NCBI RefSeq assembly: GCF_012927245.1
Contig: NZ_JABBGE010000002.1
Location: forward strand, 558,001-622,000
Source: Streptomyces sp. R302
GTDB lineage: Bacteria > Actinomycetota > Actinomycetes > Streptomycetales > Streptomycetaceae
Direction: 5' to 3'
Length of the DNA stretch: 64,000 nt
The notes beneath the pieces were generated by a model. It was given only the letters and a program-made list of their open reading frames with translations. It made no database searches and had not been told where the DNA came from. Numbering within the stretch: position 1 is the first letter of the stretch; the number at the start of each line of letters is the position of its first letter. Position numbers and translations under genes: made by a program. Positions 17,596 to 26,987 of the stretch are shown in pieces.

Positions 17596-20004
17596 TCAGC
17601 GTTTCGACGGGCTACCCTTGGTCGTTTCGCTCTTCTTGAAACCGATGTCCTGGTACCGGGGGGCGGCGAAGCCCCAGGCGCCGGCGTTCACCACGTCCTT
17701 CCGGGCGGCGACCAGCTGGGGGCGCTGGTACAGGGGGATGGATCCGGCCGCGGCCCAGATCCGGGCGTCGGCCTGGCGGATCAGATCGCCCGCCTCCTCC
17801 TCGTCGAGGGTGCCGGCCGCCTGGTCGAAGAGCTGGTCGATGCGGTCCGTGCCGACGCGCGAGTAGTTCTGCTCGACCAGCAGGGAGCCGTCCGAGGCGG
17901 GCTCGGGCTTGGCGAAGATCGGCCGGGCGTCGGTCGCCGGATAGGCGGAGGCCGGCCAGGAGTAGAGGGCCAGGTCGTACTCGCCCGAGGCGACGTGGTC
18001 CTTGAAGAAGCTCTCGTCGGAGACCTTGGTGATCTCGGTACGGATCCCCACCGCGTCCAGCATGCGCACGATCCGGTCGCCGACCGCCCGCAGCGTCTCC
18101 GAGCCGGGGCCCGAGGGCAGGACGAAGCGGAGGCTGAGGGCCTTGCCGTCCTTGCCGAGGGCCTGGGAGGCGGCGGGGGCGGCGGCCGGGGCGGCGCTGC
18201 CCATGGGGGCGTAGGCGCCGGCGACGCCCCTGTCCGGCTTGGCGTTCGCGGGGGCGGCCGCCGCGGCGCGGGTGCCGGTGTCGAGGGCCTCGGCGCGGGC
18301 GAGGAGGGCGGCGCTCTCGCGGGCGGCGGCGGGGGCCGGGGCGAGGACCCGGGTGCCGGTCTCGGGGCCGCCGGGGCCGATGCGGGGGGCGGCGGGGAGC
18401 TCGCCGGGCTTGTCGTCGCCGACGATGTAGAGGCCGTCGTCGGAGGCGGTGTCGCTCTGCTCGGCCTTCTTCTTGGAGTCGGCCTCCTCGGCCGTCCCGG
18501 CCGCCTTCTTCTCCGTGGCCTTTTCCGTGGCCTTCTCCGTGGTCTTCTCCGTGGTCTTCTCCGCCCCGGCTCCGGCCTTGGTGCCCGCCGGCTTCTTCTG
18601 GGCGCCGCCCGGGACCCAGCCGGCGTCGGCGAGGAGGGCGCGGGCCTCCTTGGTGTCCTGGTCGCCGAGTGCGTCGCTGCTGTCGGCGTACGCGGCCTGG
18701 CCGGCCAGGGCCAGGTGGCTGCCGGGCGGTTCCGAGGGGAGCCCGAGCGGCTTGAGCACGGACTCGGCGAGCTCCCGGCGGTCGATGGCGCGGGCGACGG
18801 CGCGGCGGACGCGCTCGTCGGCGAGCGGCCCGGACTCGCCGTTGAGGGAGAGCTGGGTGTAGGCGGGCTCCAGGGACTTGCGGACGACGTAGCCGGCGAG
18901 GGCGTCCTGGGCGGCGGCGTAGCGGGCGACGGCCGCCTCGTTCTGGGCGCGGGCGGCCGTGACCTCGGCGGCCAGCTCCTCGTCCTCGCCGTGGGCGAGG
19001 GCCCAGGACCTGAGGGCCTTGCCGGGGGTGATGGAGGAGCCGGGGCCGTGCAGCCGGGCGGCCTCGGCGCCGCCGCGGCCCGCGTCGGCGTCCTTGAGTG
19101 CGAGGGCGATCCGCTCGGCGGTGGAGCGGTCGATCTCGGCGAGGTCGAGCTTCCCGCCGGCGAGGGCGGCCTCCCGGTCGGCGCGCGGGACGGCGCGCAG
19201 GACGAGGCTGTCGAGCTTGGCGGGCTTGCCCCACCAGCGGGGGTTGCGGGTGAGGGTGAGGTCGCCGGTCTTCCGGTCCGCCGCGCCCAGCAGGAACGGT
19301 CCCGCGGTGGCCTTGAGGGTGGTGCGGGCGCCGTCGTTGAAGGAGTTCGGGGAGCCCATCACCTGCTTCGGGTAGAGCGGGGTGAAGAGGGCGCGCCAGT
19401 CGGCGTAGGGCTTGGCGAAGGTGACCCGGACCTCCAGGTCGTTCTTGCCCTTCTCGATCTTCTCGATGCGCTCGTAGCCGGCGTTGCGGGCGGTCCAGTA
19501 GGCGGTGTCGCGGCCGCTGAGGGCCCGCCACTGGGCGACGAAGTCGGCGGCGCCGATCTCGCGGCCGTCGCTCCACACGGCCTGCTGGTTGAGCTTGTAG
19601 AGGACGACCTGGCGGGGCTCGGTCTCGATGACCTCCGCGGTCTCCAGGTAGTCGGGGTTGAGCCGGGGCCGGCCGCGCTCGTCCAGGGTGTGCAGGGCGG
19701 GCAGGACGGCGCCGGCGACCCGGCTCGTGGCGGAGTCGGCGTCGGCCTGGAAGACGTTGAAGGTGGCGGGCAGCGCGTCCACCGCCCACCGCAGGGTGCC
19801 GCCGTCGTCGACCAGGGCGCGGGCGGTGGGCGCGTTGTCCTGGGCGGCGGCGGGGCCGGTGTCGGCGTCCTCGTCGGAGCTGCATCCGGCGAGGACGGTC
19901 ACGGCGAGCGCGGCGGTGGTGAGGGTGGCGACGGAGCGGAGGGTCCGGGAGCGGGGGGTCCGGGAGCGGGGGCTCCTCCTCTGGGGGGCGCCGACCTGGG
20001 ACAT
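17596..20004 (-). CDS. LpqW-like family 5 solute-binding lipoprotein
   Basis: Lipoprotein of 802 residues related to the large family 5 solute-binding proteins that include mycobacterial LpqW (a factor in envelope glycolipid synthesis). The signal peptide is preceded by an RSRTPRSRT-rich N-terminus and ends in the lipobox VLAGC (Cys41). The solute-binding fold is interrupted near residues 480-590 by an Ala/Lys/Glu-rich low-complexity insert with four KTTE/KATE-type tetrapeptides. The importer operons nearby have their own lipoproteins and this gene has no permease partners, so a role in the envelope rather than in transport is possible (inference). Confidence 0.85.
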   Translation of the reverse strand: MSQVGAPQRRSPRSRTPRSRTLRSVATLTTAALAVTVLAGCSSDEDADTGPAAAQDNAPTARALVDDGGTLRWAVDALPATFNVFQADADSATSRVAGAVLPALHTLDERGRPRLNPDYLETAEVIETEPRQVVLYKLNQQAVWSDGREIGAADFVAQWRALSGRDTAYWTARNAGYERIEKIEKGKNDLEVRVTFAKPYADWRALFTPLYPKQVMGSPNSFNDGARTTLKATAGPFLLGAADRKTGDLTLTRNPRWWGKPAKLDSLVLRAVPRADREAALAGGKLDLAEIDRSTAERIALALKDADAGRGGAEAARLHGPGSSITPGKALRSWALAHGEDEELAAEVTAARAQNEAAVARYAAAQDALAGYVVRKSLEPAYTQLSLNGESGPLADERVRRAVARAIDRRELAESVLKPLGLPSEPPGSHLALAGQAAYADSSDALGDQDTKEARALLADAGWVPGGAQKKPAGTKAGAGAEKTTEKTTEKATEKATEKKAAGTAEEADSKKKAEQSDTASDDGLYIVGDDKPGELPAAPRIGPGGPETGTRVLAPAPAAARESAALLARAEALDTGTRAAAAAPANAKPDRGVAGAYAPMGSAAPAAAPAASQALGKDGKALSLRFVLPSGPGSETLRAVGDRIVRMLDAVGIRTEITKVSDESFFKDHVASGEYDLALYSWPASAYPATDARPIFAKPEPASDGSLLVEQNYSRVGTDRIDQLFDQAAGTLDEEEAGDLIRQADARIWAAAGSIPLYQRPQLVAARKDVVNAGAWGFAAPRYQDIGFKKSETTKGSPSKR
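18509..18556. repeat. 12-bp tandem repeat inside the LpqW-like gene (4 copies)
   Basis: Four nearly identical 12-bp units (TTCTCCGTGGCC type) encode the K-T/A-T-E repeats of the low-complexity insert. The copy number may vary between strains. Confidence 0.85.
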
Positions 20005-20190
20005 GACTTATACCCCTTCGTCCGTTTTCGTGCCATTTGGAGATGATCAGACTCTCTTACTCATCCCACTGAACGACAACGCCCCCACCCGCCCCCGCCG
20101 ACACGACGACCCCCCGCCCCAAACCCACCCGTGCGGCCCAACCCGCCGTCCCTGTGCGCGGACGCGCCCGCCCGCGACGGAGCGGCGGGG

Positions 20191-21210
20191 TCAGGACCAG
20201 CCCTCGTGGTAGGCGGTCCAGTCCTGGGGGTGTTCGGCGAAGTCGACGTAGAGGGCCACGCCGAAGCGTTCGCGGGCGGGGTCGGTGCGGCCCAGGCCCA
20301 GACGGACACCCCGCACCCCCGCCGCCACCGTCTCCGCGTTCTCGTGGTGCCCCAGGTCGTCCTCGTGGAAGAAGGGCAGCCCCATCAGCAGGTCGGTGCT
20401 CTCCGGCGTCACCTCCAGGGCCAGCGAGGTCTGCTGGGCGACGTACCCCCCGTACAGACTCTCCAGCGGCATCCACGTGTCGTACGACATCACCGCGATC
20501 TGGTCGACCCGCCGCGCCACCTCCCCGAAGTACTCCTGCGACCACCACTTGCCCTGGTCGGAGAAGAGGCCGAGCGCGGAGTGGGCGCCGGGCAGCGGGT
20601 CGATCTGGTGGGCGGCGACGGAGAGCGGCGCCTTCCTGGCCCGGGTCAGCCGTCCGAGGTCGTCGAGGAGCTTCAGGTAGTCGGGGTCGCCGGACTGGAG
20701 CGGTTCGAGGTCGAAGTGGACGCCGTCGAAGCCCGCGTCCAGGACCTGCCGGGCGGAGGCGGTGACGGCCGCCCGGGACGCGGGGTCGGCGAGCCGCAGG
20801 CCGACGGGCCCGTCGTTGGCGAGGACGTCGCCGAGCCAGGCCTGGACGCGGATCCCGGGCAGCACCCGGTGGATCCCGTCGGTCAGCCACCGCGCCCGCG
20901 GGTGCCGGGCGGCCGGCAGCGTGCCGTCGTGTTCGAGCGGCCCGGCGTGCACGTACAGGTCCTTGATCCCGGTGCCCTTCAGCCGCTCGGCGAGGACCTT
21001 CAGGTCGGCGTCCTTCTTCCGGCCGTCCACCCACGCGTGCCCGATCCAGTACGCGTCCCTCCCCCGCGTGCGCGCGTCGTCGCGGAGGTCGCCCGCGTAA
21101 CTGACCCGCAGCGCGAGCGCGCCGAAGAGCGGCGGCACGACGAGGACGAGGGCGAGCCCCAGGGCCCACCAGCGCCCCTTGCGCCACATGCGTTTCAGCC
21201 GTCCGTCCAT
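20191..21210 (-). CDS. GH18-like TIM-barrel protein, membrane-anchored
   Basis: Protein of about 339 residues with one N-terminal hydrophobic span (WWALGLALVLVVPPLFGALA) preceded by basic residues, then an extracellular TIM-barrel-like domain similar to family 18 glycoside hydrolases. The motif GFDGVHFDLEPL resembles the GH18 signature DGxDxDxE: the catalytic glutamate position is kept but the first Asp of DxDxE is His. AVMSYDTW and a C-terminal VALYVDF strand also fit the fold. Start chosen at ATG 21210 (MDGRLKRMW). It diverges from the TPM-domain gene 121 bp away. The substrate is unknown. Confidence 0.72.
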   Translation of the reverse strand: MDGRLKRMWRKGRWWALGLALVLVVPPLFGALALRVSYAGDLRDDARTRGRDAYWIGHAWVDGRKKDADLKVLAERLKGTGIKDLYVHAGPLEHDGTLPAARHPRARWLTDGIHRVLPGIRVQAWLGDVLANDGPVGLRLADPASRAAVTASARQVLDAGFDGVHFDLEPLQSGDPDYLKLLDDLGRLTRARKAPLSVAAHQIDPLPGAHSALGLFSDQGKWWSQEYFGEVARRVDQIAVMSYDTWMPLESLYGGYVAQQTSLALEVTPESTDLLMGLPFFHEDDLGHHENAETVAAGVRGVRLGLGRTDPARERFGVALYVDFAEHPQDWTAYHEGWS

Positions 21211-21331
21211 CCTGGCCCCCAGAACCTCACGGAGATGATCGGTTCTGACGGGGACGCCCCTCCCCCGCCGGTCGGTTTCCGGAGCAGCCGTCCGGTCGCG
21301 GGGGCGCAATACCGTACATAGCCTCCCTTCT

Positions 21332-23425
21332 GTGACCCGAACAGCCACCCGAGCCCTGCTCGCGATGCTGGTGGCGGCGTGGTGGCTGGTCGCGCCCGCC
21401 GCGCCCTGCGCCCGCGCCGACGACCCCGTCGTCCTCCCCTCCGACGGGCAGATCCTCGACCGGGTGGGCGCGCTGCGCGACCGGCGCCCGGAGGTCGCCG
21501 AGGCCCTCGACCGGCTCTACGACGACCGCCGGGTGCAGCTCTTCGTGGTCTACGTACGGGACTTCTCCGGCCGCTCCGGCCAGGACTGGGCCGACGCCAC
21601 CGCCGAGCTGAGCGGCCTCGGCCGCGACGACGTGCTGCTCGCCGTCGCCACCCGCGACCGGCGCTACGGCTACTCCGCCGACCCCGACTCCCGGCTCACC
21701 CAGGACCAGCTCGACGACGTGGCGAGGACCGCGATCGAGCCGGCGCTGCGGGAGAACGACTGGGCGGGCGCCGCGATCGGCGCGGCGGACGGCTACTCCG
21801 CCGTCCTCGCCGGCCGGCCCGTCCCCTCCCCCGAGATCACCCCGGGCCCCGCCGACCCCGGCGGCTCCGGGGCCGACGCGCCCTCCGGGAGCGATCTGGT
21901 CCTCCCGATCGCTCTGATCGGCGGCGCCGGCGCGGTGGCGGCGTACGCGTACACCCGCAGGCGCCGGCGGAGCACCACCCGCACCACCCCCGGCGGCAGC
22001 GGCGGGCAGGGGTGGGGGCAGCCCGCGCCGCCCTCCCTGGAGGAGCTGGACGGCGAGGCCCGGCGGGCGCTGGTCGCCACCGACGACGCCGTCCGCACCA
22101 GCCAGGAGGAGCTCGGCTTCGCCACCGCCCAGTTCGGCGAGGAGGCCGCCCGGCCCTTCGAGGAGGCCGTGGCCTTCGCGAAGGAGCGGCTGACCGCCTC
22201 CTTCCGGCTGCGGCAGCGGCTCGACGACTCCTTCCCCGAGGACGACGCGACCCGGCGGTCCATGCTCGACGAGATCCTGCGGAGCTGCGCCGAGGCGAAC
22301 GACCGGCTCGACGCGGAGACCGAGGACTTCGACCGGCTGCGGGCCCTGGAGCGGACCGCCCCCGAGGCGCTGGCCAAGGTCGAGGCGGCCTTGCGCGAGC
22401 AGACCGGCCGGGTCGGCGGCGCCGAGGCGGCGCTCGCGGCGATGCGGGAGCGGTACCCCGAGTCGTCGGCGGCGCCGGTCGCCGGCGACGTCCAGCAGGC
22501 CAAGGACCGGCTGGTCTTCGCCACCGCCCGCGTCCACCAGGCCCGGCAGGCCGTCGACGACGGAGACAACGGCTCGGCGGCGGTGCACGTGCGGGCCGCC
22601 GAGGGCGCGGTCGACCAGGCGGCCCGGCTGATCGAGGCCGTGGAGCGGCGGGCCCAGGAGCTGGCCGAGGCGGTCGGCCGGCTGCCGGGCGCGCTCTCCG
22701 AGACGGACGCCGACCTGGCCGAGGCCCGGGGCCTCCTCGAAGGGACCGCCGAGGGCGCCTCGACGGGCGATCTGCGGGGCCGGATCGCCCGCGCGGAGTC
22801 GGTGGCGGCGGAGGTGCGGCGGGCGAGGGAGGCGGGACGGTACGACCCCCTGGACGCGCTGCGCCGGGTCGAGGAGGCGGACGCGGCCCTGGACGGCGCG
22901 CTGGCCGGGGCGCGGGAGCGCGAGTCCGGTGACGCGCGGGCCCGGACGCTCCTGGAGCAGGCGCTGCTGACGGCCCGTGCGGAGCTGGGCGCGGCCTCGG
23001 ACTACGTACAGACGCATCGGGGCGCGGTGGGCAGCGAGGCCAGGACCCGGCTCGCGGAGGCCCAGCGGCGCCTGGAGAAGGCGCGGGCGCTGGCGGCGGA
23101 GGAGCCGCAGGCGGCGCTCGCGGAGGCGCAGCGGGCGGACGGGCTGGCCCGGCGGGCGCAGGAGCTGGCGGAGCAGGACGTGCGCCGGTACGGGAACCCG
23201 AACGGCCTGGGCGGTGTGACGGGGGTCGGCGGGAGCGGTGGCGGCGGCCTCGGCGGGGCCGTGCTCGGCGGCATCATCCTCGGCGGGCTGTTCGGCGGGG
23301 GCTCCGGCAGGGGCGGCGGCGGTTTCGGGGGCGGCGGCCTCGGGGGCGGAGGTTTCGGCGGCGGGCCGGGCAGCTTCGGCGGCGGCGGCACGCGCGGCCG
23401 GCGGGGCGGCGGCGGCCGCTTCTGA
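21332..23425 (+). CDS. TPM-domain membrane protein with coiled-coil and Gly-rich tail
   Basis: Protein of 697 residues starting with GTG. A signal peptide (cleavage near ARADD) leads to an extracytoplasmic TPM domain (about 33-160, with LFVVYVRDFSGRSG and DDVLLAVATRDRRYGYS). One membrane span follows (LVLPIALIGGAGAVAAYAYT, near 190-210), then a long Ala/Glu/Arg-rich helical, probably coiled-coil cytoplasmic region (220-630), and a Gly/Phe/Ser-rich C-terminus. The pspA gene follows 99 bp downstream on the same strand, so the pair may act in envelope stress (inference). Confidence 0.82.
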   Translation: MTRTATRALLAMLVAAWWLVAPAAPCARADDPVVLPSDGQILDRVGALRDRRPEVAEALDRLYDDRRVQLFVVYVRDFSGRSGQDWADATAELSGLGRDDVLLAVATRDRRYGYSADPDSRLTQDQLDDVARTAIEPALRENDWAGAAIGAADGYSAVLAGRPVPSPEITPGPADPGGSGADAPSGSDLVLPIALIGGAGAVAAYAYTRRRRRSTTRTTPGGSGGQGWGQPAPPSLEELDGEARRALVATDDAVRTSQEELGFATAQFGEEAARPFEEAVAFAKERLTASFRLRQRLDDSFPEDDATRRSMLDEILRSCAEANDRLDAETEDFDRLRALERTAPEALAKVEAALREQTGRVGGAEAALAAMRERYPESSAAPVAGDVQQAKDRLVFATARVHQARQAVDDGDNGSAAVHVRAAEGAVDQAARLIEAVERRAQELAEAVGRLPGALSETDADLAEARGLLEGTAEGASTGDLRGRIARAESVAAEVRRAREAGRYDPLDALRRVEEADAALDGALAGARERESGDARARTLLEQALLTARAELGAASDYVQTHRGAVGSEARTRLAEAQRRLEKARALAAEEPQAALAEAQRADGLARRAQELAEQDVRRYGNPNGLGGVTGVGGSGGGGLGGAVLGGIILGGLFGGGSGRGGGGFGGGGLGGGGFGGGPGSFGGGGTRGRRGGGGRF

Positions 23426-23442
23426 GTTCCACGTCCACGACA

Positions 23443-23485
23443 CCCACCCCACCCCACCCCACCCCACGTCACCTCACCTCACCTC
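23443..23485. repeat. CCCCA/CCTCA simple-repeat tract before pspA
   Basis: Iterated ACCCC-type pentamers grade into ACCTC-type pentamers in the 99-bp gap between the TPM gene and pspA. It may be slippage-prone; no other role can be read. Confidence 0.6.
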
Positions 23486-23524
23486 GTACGGCCCCACCTC
23501 GTACGACTCTTCAAGGAGCAGCGC

Positions 23525-24235
23525 ATGAGCAAGCAGACCGTCCTCGGCCGGGTCACCCAGCTGGCGAAGGCGAACATCCACGCCCTCCTGGACCAGGCGG
23601 AGGATCCGCAGAAGATGCTGGACCAGCTGATCCGCGACTACTCGTCGAACATCTCGGAGGCGGAGGAGGCGGTGGCGGCGACCATCGGCAATCTGCGGCT
23701 GATGGAGCAGGACCACGCGGAGGACGTGGCGGCGGCCGCCGAGTGGGGCGGGAAGGCCCTCTCCGCCAGCCGGAAGGCGGACGAACTGCGGACCGGCGGG
23801 CAGGCGGCGGAGGCGGACCGCTTCGACAACCTCGCCAAGGTGGCGCTCGGACGTCAGCTCCAGTCGGAGAAGGAGGCGCGGACGGCCGAGCCGACCATCG
23901 CCGCGCAGACGGAGGTCGTACGGAAGCTGACCTCGGGCCTCGACCGGATGAAGGCCAAGCTGGTCGAGCTCCAGGCCAGGCGGGACGAGCTGGTCGCCCG
24001 CGCGAAGTCGGCGCAGGCGCAGAACACGATGATGGACGCGGTGAAGAGCATCGACGTCCTGGACCCGACGAGCGAGCTGAGCCGCTTCGAGGACAAGGTG
24101 CGCCGGGAGGAGGCGCGGGCCCTGGGCAAGCAGGAGCTGGCCGCGTCCTCGCTCGACGCGCAGTTCGAGCAGCTGGACGCGCTGGGCGACGAGGCGGAGA
24201 TCGCGGCCCGGCTGGCCGCGCTCAAGGCGGCCTGA
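23525..24235 (+). CDS. pspA: PspA/IM30 family membrane-stress protein
   Basis: Protein of 236 residues of the PspA/IM30/Vipp1 family, opening with MSKQTVLGRVTQLAKANIHA and DPQKMLDQLIRDY, the typical amphipathic start and first helix. The remainder is almost entirely helical (coiled-coil) with the usual length. PspA proteins bind the inner face of the membrane, oligomerise and counter proton leakage under envelope stress. A C-rich (CCCCA-type) repeat tract precedes it. It converges on the SpoIIE-type phosphatase with only 23 bp between stops. Confidence 0.95.
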   Translation: MSKQTVLGRVTQLAKANIHALLDQAEDPQKMLDQLIRDYSSNISEAEEAVAATIGNLRLMEQDHAEDVAAAAEWGGKALSASRKADELRTGGQAAEADRFDNLAKVALGRQLQSEKEARTAEPTIAAQTEVVRKLTSGLDRMKAKLVELQARRDELVARAKSAQAQNTMMDAVKSIDVLDPTSELSRFEDKVRREEARALGKQELAASSLDAQFEQLDALGDEAEIAARLAALKAA

Positions 24236-24258
24236 GCCGTCCTCGGCGCGAACCGTCC

Positions 24259-26844
24259 TCAGAACATGCTGAGGAGCTGGTCCACGGTGGGTTCCGCGGT
24301 GGGCCCGCCGTCGGGCAGCGCCAGCTCGAACCAGACGGTCTTGCCGCGCGGGGTGCGGCGCGAGCCCCAGGAGGCGGAGAGCAGGCCGACGAGCTGGAGG
24401 CCGCGGCCGCCCTCGTCGGTGTCCTTGGCGCGGCGGCGCCGCGGCTGGACGAGGCCGGCGTCCCAGACCTCGCAGACGAGGGTGCGGTCGCGCAGCAGCC
24501 GGAGCCGTATCTCGCCCTCGCCGTACCGGAGCGCGTTGGTGACGAGTTCGCTGACGAGGAGTTCGACGGTGTCCACGAGGGCGTCGAGGCCCCAGGCGGT
24601 GAGCTGGGCGCGGGCGAGTTCGCGGGCGCGGCCGACGGAGCGGGGCTCGCGGGGCAGCCGCCAGTCCCCGACGGCCTCGGCGGGCAGTCCCTGGATACGG
24701 GCCATCAGGAGGGCGATGTCGTCCTCGCCGTGGCCGGTGTCGAGGGTGGTCAGGACCCGGTCGCAGACGTCCTCCAGGGGGCGGGCCCGGTCGGCGAGGG
24801 CCCGCCGGAAGGCGCTGAGGCCCTCGTCGAGGGGGTGGTCGCGGGATTCGACGAGTCCGTCGGTGTAGAGCGCGAGGAGGGAGCCCTCGGGGAGTTCGAC
24901 CTCGACCTCCTCGAAGGGTTCGCCGCCGACGCCCAGCGGCATCCCCGGGGGCACGTCGAGGAGGACGGCCTCCTCGCCGGGGGCGACGAGGACGGGCGGG
25001 AGGTGGCCGGCGTTGGCGAAGGCGCAGCGTCTGGTCACGGGGTCGTAGACGGCGTAGACGCAGGTGGCGAGGTAGACCTCGGAGAGTTCGGGGCCGCGGT
25101 TCTTGTTGGCGCGGGACTGCTGGGCGCCGATGGGGGCGCCGAGGCCGCGGGCGATCTCGTCGAGGTGGGAGAGGACCTCGGCGGGTTCGAGGTCGAGCTG
25201 GGCGAGGGTGCGGACGGCGGTGCGCAGTTCGCCCATGGCGACGGCGGCGCGCAGGCCGCGGCCCATGACGTCGCCGATGACGAGGGCGGTGCGGTGGCCG
25301 GGGAGTTCGATGACGTCGAACCAGTCGCCGCCGACCTCGGTGGCGTCGGTGCCGGGGAGGTAGCGGCAGGCGATGTCGAGTCCGGCGGCCTCGGGGTCGC
25401 CGGGCGGGAGCAGGCTGCGCTGGAGGATGAGGGCGCGCTCGTGCTCGCGGCGGTAGAGGCGGGCGTTGTCGATGCAGACGGCGGCGCGGGCGGCGAGTTC
25501 GACGGCGAGGGCCCGGTCGCGGTCGCCGAAGGGTTCGCTGCCCTTGGTGCGGGAGAACTGCACGAGGCCGACGACGGTGTCGTGGGCGACCATCGGGACG
25601 GCGAGGGTGGAGTGGACGAGGTCGCCCTCGCCGCCGGGCACGGTGCGGACCCGGCCGGTGCGCAGGGCTCCGGCGGTGGGCGAGTTGAAGGGGTACCGGT
25701 GGACGGCGCCGACCTCGATGGGGACGGGTGCGCCGCCGTCGCCGGCCGGTCCGTGGCCCTCGTCGGTTCTGAGGGGGGTGTCGGAGACGGCGGAGGCGAA
25801 GGCGACCCGGCGCAGTTCGGCGCTGCCCGCGCCGTAGCCGACGTCGTGGGAGCTGCCCCAGCGGCCGGGCGGGGCCTCGTCGCCGGTGAGGAGGCCCTGG
25901 TAGAGGTCGACGGAGGCGAGGTCGCAGAAGCCGGGGACGGCGACGTCGAGGAGTTCGCGGGCGGTGGCCTCCAGGTCGAGGGAGTTCCCTATGCGGGCTC
26001 CGGCCTCGTTGAGGAGGGCGAGGTTGCGGCGGGCGCTGGCGGCCTCGCGGGCGGCGCTCTGCCGGCGGGTGACGTCGATGCCGAGCCCGGCGACGCCGAT
26101 GGGGCGGCCGGAGCCGCTGTGCACCCGGTAGAGGTTGATGGACCAGTGGCGGCGGATCCGGGCGCCGGGGGCGGCGCCGGTGATGTGGAGGTCGGTGACG
26201 GACTCTCCGGTCTCCAGGACGCGGCGGAGGGCAGTGGTCATCCGGTCGGCCTCGGGCTTGGCGAGGTAGTCGTGGACGCCGCGGCCCCGGTGGTCGTCGG
26301 CGTCGCCGCCGAAGACGGCGGCGAAGCGCTGGTTGGCGCGCTTGACGGTGAGGTCGGTGCCGAAGAGGAGGAAGCCGAAGGGGGATTGGCCGAAAATGGC
26401 CTGGGATGCGGCGAGGTCGGTCTCGATCCTCCGCAGGGCGCGGACGTCGACGACGATGCAGAGCGCGGCCCGCTCGCCGGTCTCGGTCTCGGTGGGCATC
26501 ACGTACAGCTCGGCGATGCCGTGCGGCCGGTCCTGTCCGGGGGGCCCGGCCTGGCCGGGGATGCGGAACGGGACGAGGCCGGTCCATTCGCGCCCGTCGA
26601 GGACCTCCTTGACCTGCCGGTGGCCGCGATCGCGCAGCTCGGCGGGCATGAAGACCTCGACCGGGTCCTTGCCGCGGGCCTCCCGGGCGTCCACGCCGAA
26701 GAGGTCCGCCGCCCGGCGGCTCCACTGGTCGACGCGTCCGTCGGGCCCGAGGGAGAAGGAGGCGACCCGGATGTAGTCGTAGATCGAACCGGGCGGGCTG
26801 CTCTGCCACACGACGCCGCCCGCCGTCTCGGATATCTCGCTCAC
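24259..26844 (-). CDS. PAS-GAF-SpoIIE phosphatase-HATPase regulator
   Basis: Multidomain signalling protein of 861 residues. In order: two PAS-like segments (about 20-245), a GAF domain (about 265-430, ending in AVCIDNARLYRREHERA), a PP2C-type SpoIIE phosphatase domain (about 450-680) with metal-binding motifs GGDWFD and GDVMGRG, and a C-terminal HATPase domain (about 730-855) with ELVTNALRYG and GGRGLQLV. Such proteins dephosphorylate anti-sigma-factor antagonists and phosphorylate them through the kinase-like domain, so it probably controls an alternative sigma factor or a partner switch. No membrane span is visible. Confidence 0.93.
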   Translation of the reverse strand: MSEISETAGGVVWQSSPPGSIYDYIRVASFSLGPDGRVDQWSRRAADLFGVDAREARGKDPVEVFMPAELRDRGHRQVKEVLDGREWTGLVPFRIPGQAGPPGQDRPHGIAELYVMPTETETGERAALCIVVDVRALRRIETDLAASQAIFGQSPFGFLLFGTDLTVKRANQRFAAVFGGDADDHRGRGVHDYLAKPEADRMTTALRRVLETGESVTDLHITGAAPGARIRRHWSINLYRVHSGSGRPIGVAGLGIDVTRRQSAAREAASARRNLALLNEAGARIGNSLDLEATARELLDVAVPGFCDLASVDLYQGLLTGDEAPPGRWGSSHDVGYGAGSAELRRVAFASAVSDTPLRTDEGHGPAGDGGAPVPIEVGAVHRYPFNSPTAGALRTGRVRTVPGGEGDLVHSTLAVPMVAHDTVVGLVQFSRTKGSEPFGDRDRALAVELAARAAVCIDNARLYRREHERALILQRSLLPPGDPEAAGLDIACRYLPGTDATEVGGDWFDVIELPGHRTALVIGDVMGRGLRAAVAMGELRTAVRTLAQLDLEPAEVLSHLDEIARGLGAPIGAQQSRANKNRGPELSEVYLATCVYAVYDPVTRRCAFANAGHLPPVLVAPGEEAVLLDVPPGMPLGVGGEPFEEVEVELPEGSLLALYTDGLVESRDHPLDEGLSAFRRALADRARPLEDVCDRVLTTLDTGHGEDDIALLMARIQGLPAEAVGDWRLPREPRSVGRARELARAQLTAWGLDALVDTVELLVSELVTNALRYGEGEIRLRLLRDRTLVCEVWDAGLVQPRRRRAKDTDEGGRGLQLVGLLSASWGSRRTPRGKTVWFELALPDGGPTAEPTVDQLLSMF

Positions 26845-26987
26845 GCGACCGTCCCCTCCAGCTCACCGCACCGGACCGGCCATGCCCGCAGTATTCAGCA
26901 CGCGGGCCCCGGCGGCACGACGTCCACGATCACAGGGTGGTCTCGGTCGGCTCGCGACCCGCTCCGGTGATCGTCGTCCCTCTCTCT

